Shown here in pieces: positions 8,463 through 14,916 of a stretch of 22,081 nucleotides of DNA. The DNA lies in the NCBI RefSeq assembly GCF_002435945.1, contig NZ_DIXC01000025.1:3928-26008 (forward strand), read 5' to 3'. The translations under genes and the position numbers were made by a program. A model generated the notes under the pieces. That model saw only the letters and a program-made list of their open reading frames with translations. It did not search any database and was not told the DNA's origin. Source of the DNA: Mesotoga sp. UBA6090. GTDB lineage: Bacteria > Thermotogota > Thermotogae > Petrotogales > Kosmotogaceae. Position 1 is the first letter of the stretch, and each line of letters opens with the position of its first letter.

Positions 8463-9411
8463 ATCAAACTACGAGAGAGAATTCACGGCAATTGCCAAGG
8501 AGTATGAGAAATCAGGCGGCAATGTCTCTGATTTCTTGAGGAAGGATATTGTATCAATTATTGTTAGCGGAAATAAAGTGATTGGCAAGAATACAGTAGA
8601 TAGTGTGCATGTGAGGGCAAAAGAACTGGACAACGGAGTAGAGATTTGGATTGACATCGATGATGGCACTGTAATAGAAAATCCCATCCATCTCTGTACA
8701 GGTTACTTGAAGCCAGAAGGAACTCAAGACATTCTCATTCATAACCATTTGGGAGACAGAGCCAAGGTGAAATTCATTTCTCACTGCGTCTTTCCAAGCG
8801 GTGTGAATTTTACGCACTCCATGGTCGCCGATACAGATGTTGGAAAACACTCCGAGATGTTGTACGAAGACACGCACATGCACAGTAAGGATGGCGGTGT
8901 AACTGTCAAGGCGACGTATAACACAATAGTCAGAGAGGGCGGTAGTTTTCGGAATCTCTTTTATCTCACGAAGACCAGGGTCGGAAAGCTTTTCGTAAAG
9001 ATGAATGTTTCTCTTGAGAAATATGCATCGGCTCATATAGAATCCAAAGTTTATGAACGTGAAGATGACTATGTCGAAATAGATGAAGAACTCTACCTGA
9101 ATGGCGAGGGCTCTTCTGGGATAGCAAAGACAACTGTATTTGCTACTGATAGAAGCAGGGCCAAGATTATTAACAAAGCCTATGGTAATGCACCTTTCTC
9201 AAGAGGACACATAGAATGCAACGAGATTATCAAAGGTGACTCCGTAGAGGTCGGAACGGTTCCCGAGTTGTACGTCACAAATGAAAAGGCCGAGCTTACT
9301 CACGAAGCATCGATCGGAAGAGTAAACGTAAAGCAGATGGAGACATTGATGTCCAAGGGTCTGAGTGAAGAAGAGGCAACTGACATGATTGTCAGAGGAA
9401 TGCTCAGATAG
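8455..9411 (+). CDS. sufB: SufB/SufD-family Fe-S cluster scaffold protein
   Basis: 318 residues from the ATG at 8455, which has AAGGAAGG upstream; an in-frame ATG at 8425 lacks a site. The beta-helix core typical of SufB/SufD fills most of the protein. It is shorter than classical SufB (about 470-495) because the N-terminal region is reduced. The C-terminus is strongly SufB-like: C255 followed 28 residues later by H283-E284 (LTHEASIGRV), then MSKGLSEEEATDMIVRG. As I recall E. coli SufB, its essential C405 and H433/E434 have this same 28-residue spacing. Only this one paralog is present beside sufC, resembling the minimal SufBC (SMS-type) arrangement known from archaea and some anaerobes. It should bind SufC and build Fe-S clusters; whether B-like or D-like in role is inferred. 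Confidence 0.88.
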   Translation: MIESNYEREFTAIAKEYEKSGGNVSDFLRKDIVSIIVSGNKVIGKNTVDSVHVRAKELDNGVEIWIDIDDGTVIENPIHLCTGYLKPEGTQDILIHNHLGDRAKVKFISHCVFPSGVNFTHSMVADTDVGKHSEMLYEDTHMHSKDGGVTVKATYNTIVREGGSFRNLFYLTKTRVGKLFVKMNVSLEKYASAHIESKVYEREDDYVEIDEELYLNGEGSSGIAKTTVFATDRSRAKIINKAYGNAPFSRGHIECNEIIKGDSVEVGTVPELYVTNEKAELTHEASIGRVNVKQMETLMSKGLSEEEATDMIVRGMLR

Positions 9412-9415
9412 AAGT

Positions 9416-9423
9416 GGGGGGAG
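9416..9423 (+). promoter_or_regulatory. Ribosome binding site that selects the TTG start of the M42 peptidase
   Basis: A strong GGGGGGAG run sits 4-5 bases before TTG at 9428. The longer reading frame from ATG 9389 would place this run inside coding sequence and begin inside sufB with residues (MSEECSDRSGGSS) unlike the family. Confidence 0.65.
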
Positions 9424-9427
9424 TTCT

Positions 9428-10456
9428 TTGAATTACTCGGAGCAGTTTCTTGTAGAAAAACTAGTAGATCTAGTCAAGACACCTAGTCCTTCTGGTTTCA
9501 CCGATACGATAATTACTTATCTGGATTCTGAACTCCGAGGAATGGGGCTCAATCCACGCAGAACCAGAAAGGGTGCTCTTGTCGTCGAGATAGGAGGGCA
9601 GAAGAGACCGATAGTATTGGCAGCTCACGTAGATACTCTTGGAGCAATGGTTAAGTCTTTGAAGCCAAATGGGCGGCTTGAGATGACGAATATCGGTGGT
9701 TTCACTATGAACAGCATAGAAAACGAAAACTGCATCGTTCACACAAAATCCGGCAAATCCTTTACAGGTACTATTCAGTCGATTTCACCTTCAGTTCACG
9801 TCTTCGAAAACGCTCGAACCCTTGAGCGGAAGATTTCTAATATGGAAATTCGTGTCGATGAAGAAGTTAAAGACGCTGAAGCACTTCAAAGACTGGGAAT
9901 AGAAGCAGGTGATTTTGTCTCATTCGATCCGAGAGTAACTGTAACTGAAAATGGTTTTGTGAAGTCAAGGCACCTAGATGACAAAGCGAGCGTGGCTGTC
10001 TTACTTGATCTGGCAAGAAGGGCCTCTTCCGGTGAATTGACCTTTGGAAGAAAAACATATCTCTTCTTCTCAAACTATGAAGAGGTAGGTCACGGAGCCT
10101 CTGCGGCATTGCCTGAGGACTGTGAAGAGATTATTTCGGTCGATATGGGCGCGATAGGCGATACTTTGAAGACTGACGAATTCGTAGTTTCGATATGTGC
10201 TAAGGATTCAGGCGGTCCTTACGATAATTCGGTTGTAAGGAATTTGATCGAAACAGCAAAAAGAGTCAGTGCCGATTATACAGTTGACATATATCCTTTC
10301 TACGGCTCCGATGTGGAAGCATCGCTGAGAGCTGGGTACGATGTTAAGTTTGGACTTGTCGGCCCGGGAGTTGAAGCATCCCATGGTTATGAAAGGACTC
10401 ATTACAGAGCTTTGGAAAATACATTGAAGCTTCTGATGGGATACATTGAAAGCTGA
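9428..10456 (+). CDS. M42 family metallo-aminopeptidase
   Basis: 343 residues from TTG 9428, normal for M42 (FrvX/TET-type) peptidases, which trim N-terminal residues from peptides in large oligomeric shells. The dinuclear metal site is complete: H67 (AAHVDT), bridging D184 (HLDDK, 182-186), catalytic E218 and ligand E219 (NYEEVGHG), D239 (VDMGA), and H319 (SHGYERTH). The PDZ-like insertion domain occupies roughly residues 72-165. There is no signal peptide, so it is cytoplasmic. It starts 16 bases after the sufB stop and is probably read with sufCB. A role in using peptides brought in by the opp-type importer in this window is possible but not shown. M42 members can also have glucanase-like annotations; peptidase is better supported. 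Confidence 0.9.
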   Translation: MNYSEQFLVEKLVDLVKTPSPSGFTDTIITYLDSELRGMGLNPRRTRKGALVVEIGGQKRPIVLAAHVDTLGAMVKSLKPNGRLEMTNIGGFTMNSIENENCIVHTKSGKSFTGTIQSISPSVHVFENARTLERKISNMEIRVDEEVKDAEALQRLGIEAGDFVSFDPRVTVTENGFVKSRHLDDKASVAVLLDLARRASSGELTFGRKTYLFFSNYEEVGHGASAALPEDCEEIISVDMGAIGDTLKTDEFVVSICAKDSGGPYDNSVVRNLIETAKRVSADYTVDIYPFYGSDVEASLRAGYDVKFGLVGPGVEASHGYERTHYRALENTLKLLMGYIES

Positions 10457-10475
10457 GGCGCGGCAGCGCCCCAGC
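10452..10475. terminator. Hairpin at the convergent junction, overlapping the M42 stop codon
   Basis: GCTGAGGCGC (10452-10461) pairs with GCGCCCCAGC (10466-10475) around a GGCA loop, with one A-C mismatch, so ten positions give nine pairs. It overlaps the TGA stop of the peptidase at 10454-10456 and lies 11 bases before the end of the opposing gene. On the plus strand no U-run follows; on the minus strand a short TTTC follows. It may act as a weak bidirectional terminator or an mRNA-end stabiliser. Confidence 0.5.
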
Positions 10476-10485
10476 ATCTAAAATA

Positions 10486-10911
10486 TCAGAATACTATCTT
10501 ACCTTTCTTCTGGCCTTTTTCCTGACCAAGCTGGTTTACAAAGCCTGCCGGTGCAACGTCTATAACTTTACTTTTTTCGGCTTCCATAGCCTCTTGAAGT
10601 CTCTTTCTATAGGCATCCATCTTTTCCTTGAGTTCAGTAACATCTCCTTCTAACCAACCAAAAATGCTCTCAGTTAACTTCGAAGAAATCTCCTCAATCT
10701 CATCGCTTTCTTCCATCATTCCAGCGTTCTTTGTGACCTCAAGCTCTTCTCTCACTGCCTTCTCGACAGCATCCCTTGTGAGCTCGGGCACCGTTGCCTT
10801 CACCAAACGCATAGCTATGTTAGTTCTGAGTCTTAGATCATCTATAGTTGCCTCTAGATTATCTACTCTGGACATTATAGCTCCTAAGAATTGATCAAGT
10901 GAAATCTGCAT
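10486..10911 (-). CDS. Hypothetical protein, probably coiled coil
   Basis: A 141-residue protein I do not recognise. It has no signal peptide and no membrane segment. It is rich in Glu, Lys and Leu and looks almost wholly helical: residues 1-40 (LDNLEATIDDLRLR-like heptads) and about 85-120 (DVTELKEKMDAYRKR) look able to form coiled coils. The tail, GQEKGQKKGKIVF, is basic. The ATG at 10911 has GGGAG about 10 bases upstream on its strand. It lies 91 bases after the small membrane-protein gene and has a plausible promoter of its own, so it may be expressed apart from the dnaB-ABC unit. It ends 11 bases from the convergent hairpin. Length and codon use look like a real gene; function is unknown. 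Confidence 0.65.
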   Translation of the reverse strand: MQISLDQFLGAIMSRVDNLEATIDDLRLRTNIAMRLVKATVPELTRDAVEKAVREELEVTKNAGMMEESDEIEEISSKLTESIFGWLEGDVTELKEKMDAYRKRLQEAMEAEKSKVIDVAPAGFVNQLGQEKGQKKGKIVF

Positions 10912-10942
10912 CTCTTTTCAGCTCCCTTCAACGTTTTTTCTC

Positions 10943-10970
10943 ATAATGATTTTACTACCGAAAAGGTCAA
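10943..10970 (-). promoter_or_regulatory. Candidate promoter for the hypothetical coiled-coil gene
   Basis: On the minus strand TTGACC (10970-10965) is followed after 16 bases by CATTAT (10948-10943), 4 of 6 against TATAAT. Transcription would start near 10936 and include GGGAG before the ATG at 10911. A perfect 10-base palindrome, AACTATAGTT (10969-10978), overlaps the -35 by two bases and could be an operator. Judged by eye only. Confidence 0.4.
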
Positions 10971-11002
10971 CTATAGTTAAGGCTATGTTTTTGATCGTAA
11001 TA

Positions 11003-11566
11003 TTAATCCTTTCTGTCGAATCTATGCCTGAGCCTAAACAGCCACAAAGATAGAACACCGACAAGCAGAAAGGCAAACAAATCGCCCGATGCAATTTCGA
11101 ATAGCCAGAAAGAAGGAAAGTAAATGTTTGCAAACAATGGAAGAGTGAAGGCCGACGGGAACAGCCAGCCCGAAAGAAGCATAGCAGTAGCAATAGAAAC
11201 GGCTATTAGGCTCTCCCGGAACTCCCTCATTTTTGCAAATTTCAGGAAAGAAATCGAAGCAACTGAAGCAATAAGAGCGTATGAGGAGATTATTCCCAGC
11301 GCTGACTGCAAGTTCCTGTTCTGATTGGCCAGAATCACGGTCACCAAAACCAGAGTACATGGCTTCTTCAAAATTCCTCTAACGATTCTGGACAAAGCGT
11401 CCGTAGATTCAATCTTTTTTTCGAACTGCGGTCTATATACTATGACTCCCAGTAAGATTGTGAAGAGCAGCAAGCCCTTTGACAGAGAGGCATCCCAGAA
11501 AAACAGGACGGAAACCACCAGAAAGCCAATGAGAAGCTCCTGAAGGAGTATCATCAGTCTCTTCAC
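11003..11566 (-). CDS. Small integral membrane protein partnered with an ABC ATPase
   Basis: 187 residues with about 5-6 hydrophobic segments: roughly residues 10-24, 31-43, 69-82, 89-108, 120-140 and 165-180. I do not recognise a named family. It starts at GTG 11566, overlapping the ABC ATPase stop by four bases (GTGA) with AGGAGGG just upstream, so translation is coupled to that ATPase. This pairing suggests it is the membrane part of an ABC-2-like exporter, though 187 residues is short compared with the usual 230-400 for such permeases. It ends in a basic segment (FRLRHRFDRKD), consistent with a cytoplasmic C-terminus. Alternatives are an accessory subunit or an unrelated hydrophobic protein riding in the operon. 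Substrate is unknown. Confidence 0.7.
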   Translation of the reverse strand: MKRLMILLQELLIGFLVVSVLFFWDASLSKGLLLFTILLGVIVYRPQFEKKIESTDALSRIVRGILKKPCTLVLVTVILANQNRNLQSALGIISSYALIASVASISFLKFAKMREFRESLIAVSIATAMLLSGWLFPSAFTLPLFANIYFPSFWLFEIASGDLFAFLLVGVLSLWLFRLRHRFDRKD

Positions 11567-12324
11567 ATTCCCTCCTGTAAACTCTTAGTCAAAGCCTCTA
11601 TACTGCTGTCGCCCGTAATATCAAGAAAGAGCTCTTCAAGAGTGGATTCAACACTTCCAAAATCCTCTCTTAGGGCTGAAAGCGTCCCCTCGGCAATGAG
11701 TCTTCCTCTATCAATGATTCCTATCCTGTCACACATCTTCTCGGCAACCTCAAGCACATGAGTTGTCATGAAAACAGTCGTTCCCTTATCGGCCATGTTT
11801 CTCAACCAGGCCTTCAATTTGCCTGCACTTGACGCATCAAGACCCACAGTTGGTTCATCGAGAAAGATAACGGCTGGCTCTCTCATAAGGGCAATGGCAA
11901 CCATCAGTTTCTGTTTCATTCCATGTGAATAATCGCCTATGTATTTTCCGAGGTAGTCGATTTTGAAGGCATCGGCAATGTCCATAAGCTTCGACATAGT
12001 CTCTTTTGGAGGAAGACGGTAAATGTCAATTATGAATTTGACAAACTCAACGCCTTTCAAGTTGTCATACATCTTAGGTTCATCAGGAACAACAGAGATC
12101 AACCTCTTTATTTCCAGCTTGCTTCTCTCAATATCCAACCCGGCTATTTTAATCTTCCCTGAACTCGGAGCAATTACCCCGGTGAGCATCTTAATGGTCG
12201 TTGTCTTTCCCGCTCCGTTAGGTCCTAGAAAACCATAGATCTCACCGGAGGAAATATTTAGATTAAGCTGGTCAACAGCGATGAGGCTTCCGAAACTCCT
12301 TGTCAAATTCAGAGCTTCTATCAT
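11563..12324 (-). CDS. ABC-2-type transporter ATP-binding protein
   Basis: 253 residues, a normal stand-alone ABC ATPase. Walker A GPNGAGKTT is at 34-42. The signature is YSHGMKQKL, the relaxed form (SxGMKQ) common in drug, lipid or heme exporter ATPases of the CcmA/YtrB/EcsA type. Walker B is VIFLDEPTVGLD, and the switch histidine is in MTTHVLE. The C-terminal tail (about residues 225-253) contains the STLEELFLDITG segment typical of this subfamily. Its ATG overlaps the dnaB stop by four bases (ATGA), and its own stop overlaps the small membrane protein gene, so three genes are translated in succession. It should energise export with that membrane protein; no second permease gene is present. 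Substrate is not predictable. Confidence 0.88.
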   Translation of the reverse strand: MIEALNLTRSFGSLIAVDQLNLNISSGEIYGFLGPNGAGKTTTIKMLTGVIAPSSGKIKIAGLDIERSKLEIKRLISVVPDEPKMYDNLKGVEFVKFIIDIYRLPPKETMSKLMDIADAFKIDYLGKYIGDYSHGMKQKLMVAIALMREPAVIFLDEPTVGLDASSAGKLKAWLRNMADKGTTVFMTTHVLEVAEKMCDRIGIIDRGRLIAEGTLSALREDFGSVESTLEELFLDITGDSSIEALTKSLQEGM

Positions 12325-13682
12325 CGATTTGCCTCGAAAGCCTTATCATAGAACGTGGCCGTCTTCGGGTGAAACATCAGCTCGATAGTTCCGACGGGAC
12401 CATTTCTCTGTTTTCCGATTATTACCTTCGTAACTTGCGGAGAATCACTTACCTCGCTCTTATCTTTGTAGTAGTCTTCTCTATAAAGGAACATTACGGT
12501 GTCAGCATCCTGCTCAATGGCGCCAGATTCTCTGAGATCGCTCAAGCGGGGCATCTTGTCCTCTCTTTGTTCCACAGCCCTCGAAAGCTGAGAAAGAGCT
12601 ACTACAGTAATATCCAACTCTCTGGCCAGTAGTTTCATAGATCGAGAAATCTCCGAAATCTCCTGCTGTCGATTATCAGATCTACCTTTTGTATGCATTA
12701 GCTGAAGATAATCAACAAAGAGAACCTGAACATTGTGCTCCATCTTTATCCTTCTTGCCTTGGCTCTAAGTGATCTGGGGTCCAGCGATGGTTCATCGTC
12801 GATGATGATCGGGGCTGTTTGCAGGGTGCTGGCTCCATTTGTCAAGCGCTTCCACTCTTCATTACCAATATCTCCCGCCCTGAGTCGCGATAACTCGAAG
12901 TTTGTCACATTGCACAGAAGTCGTTGAGCAAGCTGTTCCTTAGACATCTCCAGGCAGAAAATCGCTACAGGCAACTGGAATTTCAAAGCCATATTGGTTG
13001 CCATACTTAATGCAAAAGCAGTCTTGCCCATTGATGGCCGAGCAGCAACAATGACAAGATCGGAGGGTCGGAAACCAGTTGTAACTTCGTCAAGCCGTCT
13101 GTAACCACTGGCAATACCCGTAATTCTTCCAGTAACAGCGTTCTCTTTCAGTCTTTCCAGATTATGGAAAAGCTCATGCATTATCTTTCCAATATGCTGG
13201 TAAGTCTTCGAAATCTGCGCCTCCGTTATCTGGAATATCGCTTTCTCCGCGCTATCAAGAATTTCGTCAGTCTCTTCGCCTTCGTAAGCATTTTCGACAA
13301 TCGAACTCGCTGCCGAAATGAGGGAGCGCAGAAGTGACTTTTCCTTTACTGTCTTACCATAGTAAAAGAAGTTAGCGGAAGTTGGAACAACATCTGCGAG
13401 TTTGGCAAGCTCTATTTCGCCTCCCAACTCCTCGAGCACTCCGCCTGTTCTCAATCTCTCGGTAACCGACACAATATCTACCGGACTTCCCTCATCGAAC
13501 AACTTCTCCATAGCTGAAAAGATCAACTGGTTCTTTCTTGAGTAGAAATCCCTGCTTGTAAGAAGCTCCATCACATCCGGGACGACATCTGGATCAATCA
13601 AGATGCTCCCTATTACTGCTTCTTCCGATTCAATACTATTCGGAGGAATTCTTGTTTTCAATTCATTCACCAACTCTTCCAA
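12321..13682 (-). CDS. dnaB: Replicative DNA helicase DnaB
   Basis: 453 residues, the standard bacterial DnaB length with no intein. The N-terminal primase-interacting domain covers about residues 12-115 (SIESEEAVIGSILID is the usual opening). The RecA-like motor follows: Walker A ARPSMGKT (214-221), CLEMSKEQLAQRL as motif H1a, VLFVDYLQLM as Walker B, ALSQLSRAVEQR as H3, and KQRNGPVGT carrying the arginine finger. It forms the hexameric ring that unwinds the replication fork. The first codon is TTG at 13682, directly after the AlaX stop (0 bases between), without a clear Shine-Dalgarno. Codons 4-5 (TTG, GTG), just after GGAAGAG, are alternative starts. The stop overlaps the ABC ATPase start. 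The gene looks intact and housekeeping. Confidence 0.96.
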   Translation of the reverse strand: MEELVNELKTRIPPNSIESEEAVIGSILIDPDVVPDVMELLTSRDFYSRKNQLIFSAMEKLFDEGSPVDIVSVTERLRTGGVLEELGGEIELAKLADVVPTSANFFYYGKTVKEKSLLRSLISAASSIVENAYEGEETDEILDSAEKAIFQITEAQISKTYQHIGKIMHELFHNLERLKENAVTGRITGIASGYRRLDEVTTGFRPSDLVIVAARPSMGKTAFALSMATNMALKFQLPVAIFCLEMSKEQLAQRLLCNVTNFELSRLRAGDIGNEEWKRLTNGASTLQTAPIIIDDEPSLDPRSLRAKARRIKMEHNVQVLFVDYLQLMHTKGRSDNRQQEISEISRSMKLLARELDITVVALSQLSRAVEQREDKMPRLSDLRESGAIEQDADTVMFLYREDYYKDKSEVSDSPQVTKVIIGKQRNGPVGTIELMFHPKTATFYDKAFEANR

Positions 13683-14804
13683 TTATGAGAAGTTCTTCAG
13701 AATGAGCTCCTTTATCGTTGAAAAATCTCCTTCGAAAAGGAACTGACCTCTATCCCTGCCAGAACCTCCTCTGACTTCTAGCTCTTCCTTGATCTTTGAA
13801 AGAACTTCCTGACAGTCGAAATTTCTACCAAATAGCAGAACTCTATCATCTGCCTTTCCAATTATAAGATACTCTTCCAGTGTGACGAATTTGGGAATTG
13901 CAGCAAGAACACTCTCCTCTTCGTCAAGAAACGTGATTCTCGAGCGAGATCCATCAATATCTCCTGCAATATAGTAACCCAGTCTTTCAGAGAGGCTTCG
14001 CACAACTGAATTGCTGGCTTTGATCTCCCCCACGAGTGATTCGATACGATTCGGTAGATCAGAGTATTTACAGGTTAACAATTGAGCCGATCTGGCTATG
14101 AGACTATGCTTTGTGGCATAGTCATCTAGAGCCCTATTCCCTGCGACGAAAAAGATTCTGGTGAGAGAACCCTTAACTTTCTCACGTTTCAGGATCTTCA
14201 AGAGCCTGATCTGACCTGTTCTATCAATATGAAGACCTGAGCAGGCACTTATATCTATACCCTCAATCTCCACTAGTCTGATATCTCGATCACCTTCACT
14301 GATCTTCTTGTCTATCTCCTTTCTTAAGCCAACTTCATGGAGCTCGGACCTGTCTACAGTAAAGCTCTTTACTGGGAGATCCTTGGCAATCATATCGTTG
14401 CAGATTCCCTCAACATGAGAAATCATATCATCTGAGAGAATACCGAGTGAAAGGTCGATTGTAGTGTATTCTTCACCCATTTGGAAGCCAACAGTATCGG
14501 CGTCCATCTCGCGAAGGAAGATGGCGGAAAGTAGATGCTGGGCCGTGTGTTGTTGCGAAATGTCTTGTCTTCTGATCTGATTTATGTCTATCTCGACCAA
14601 ATCGCCTTCGTTTTTTTCGATTCTCCCCTCGACTTCAATAAGTGTATCACCGTCGAACCGACTCACTGTTTTTATTCTCAATCCATCAACTACTCCACGG
14701 TCTCCCAGCTGTCCGGACTCGCCATCAACATACACATTACCGTAACATATCTTGATGTAGGTAGTACCTTCTCCAAACCATATTTCCCTTACTGCTTCTA
14801 ACAT
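13683..14804 (-). CDS. alaX: AlaX-type alanyl-tRNA editing protein with DHHA1 domain
   Basis: 373 residues from the ATG at 14804; GGGGG lies 6 bases upstream, so the ATG at 14837 is rejected. It resembles the editing half of alanyl-tRNA synthetase, which hydrolyses Ser- or Gly-tRNA(Ala), without the synthetase core. An N-terminal beta barrel carries ESGQLGDRG (29-37), the counterpart of the GGGQ/DxG motif. The zinc/editing site is complete: H86-x3-H90 (HTAQH) and C188-x3-H192 (CSGLH). The C-terminal 140 residues resemble a DHHA1 domain, with RGGSGRDRGQFLFEG in place of the GGGG-R motif, making it a long-form AlaX. It is the first gene of a minus-strand unit and abuts dnaB. Substrate specificity (Ser versus Gly) is not resolved. 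Confidence 0.87.
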   Translation of the reverse strand: MLEAVREIWFGEGTTYIKICYGNVYVDGESGQLGDRGVVDGLRIKTVSRFDGDTLIEVEGRIEKNEGDLVEIDINQIRRQDISQQHTAQHLLSAIFLREMDADTVGFQMGEEYTTIDLSLGILSDDMISHVEGICNDMIAKDLPVKSFTVDRSELHEVGLRKEIDKKISEGDRDIRLVEIEGIDISACSGLHIDRTGQIRLLKILKREKVKGSLTRIFFVAGNRALDDYATKHSLIARSAQLLTCKYSDLPNRIESLVGEIKASNSVVRSLSERLGYYIAGDIDGSRSRITFLDEEESVLAAIPKFVTLEEYLIIGKADDRVLLFGRNFDCQEVLSKIKEELEVRGGSGRDRGQFLFEGDFSTIKELILKNFS

Positions 14805-14821
14805 ACATCGCCCCCGGCCAC

Positions 14822-14851
14822 TTGATATTATGTGCAAATATATGTAATAAT
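14822..14851 (+). promoter_or_regulatory. Promoter for the opp-type operon
   Basis: TTGATA at 14822-14827 (4-5 of 6 matches to TTGACA) and AATAAT at 14846-14851 (5 of 6) are separated by 18 bases. Transcription would start near 14858, about 60 bases before the first gene. Its -10 overlaps the minus-strand -10 of the divergent alaX unit. Confidence 0.5.
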
Positions 14852-14855
14852 TATA
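14850..14855 (-). promoter_or_regulatory. Candidate -10 element for the alaX-dnaB unit
   Basis: A perfect TATAAT reads leftward from 14855 to 14850, preceded by TG. No good -35 stands 16-18 bases upstream (CGGAGT). The start would be near 14843, leaving GGGGG at 14815-14811 before the alaX ATG. Confidence 0.45.
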
Positions 14856-14904
14856 CAGTAAGCATTTACTTAACTCCGTGGGTGATAATTCGAAAAATGA
14901 ATAT

Positions 14905-14912
14905 GAGGTGAT
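14905..14912 (+). promoter_or_regulatory. Ribosome binding site that selects the TTG start of oppD
   Basis: GAGGTGAT, a near-perfect anti-16S complement, lies 5 bases before TTG 14917. The GTG at 14878 has nothing comparable, and the extra 13 residues it would add are unlike the family. Confidence 0.75.
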
Positions 14913-14916
14913 TTGG

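Noticed and set aside
8554..9036. A 160-codon open frame on the minus strand inside sufB
   Set aside because: Fully antisense to a conserved SufB coding region, with no recognisable protein content.
10918..11002. A possible small gene or frameshifted tail of the membrane protein, reading IKNIALTIVDLFGS
   Set aside because: The frame is plausible-looking but has no good start codon, and it overlaps the candidate promoter of the next gene. The membrane protein ends naturally at its own stop.
12300..12632. A 110-codon plus-strand frame within dnaB
   Set aside because: It is antisense to the conserved C-terminal part of DnaB and to the start of the ABC ATPase; no motif seen.
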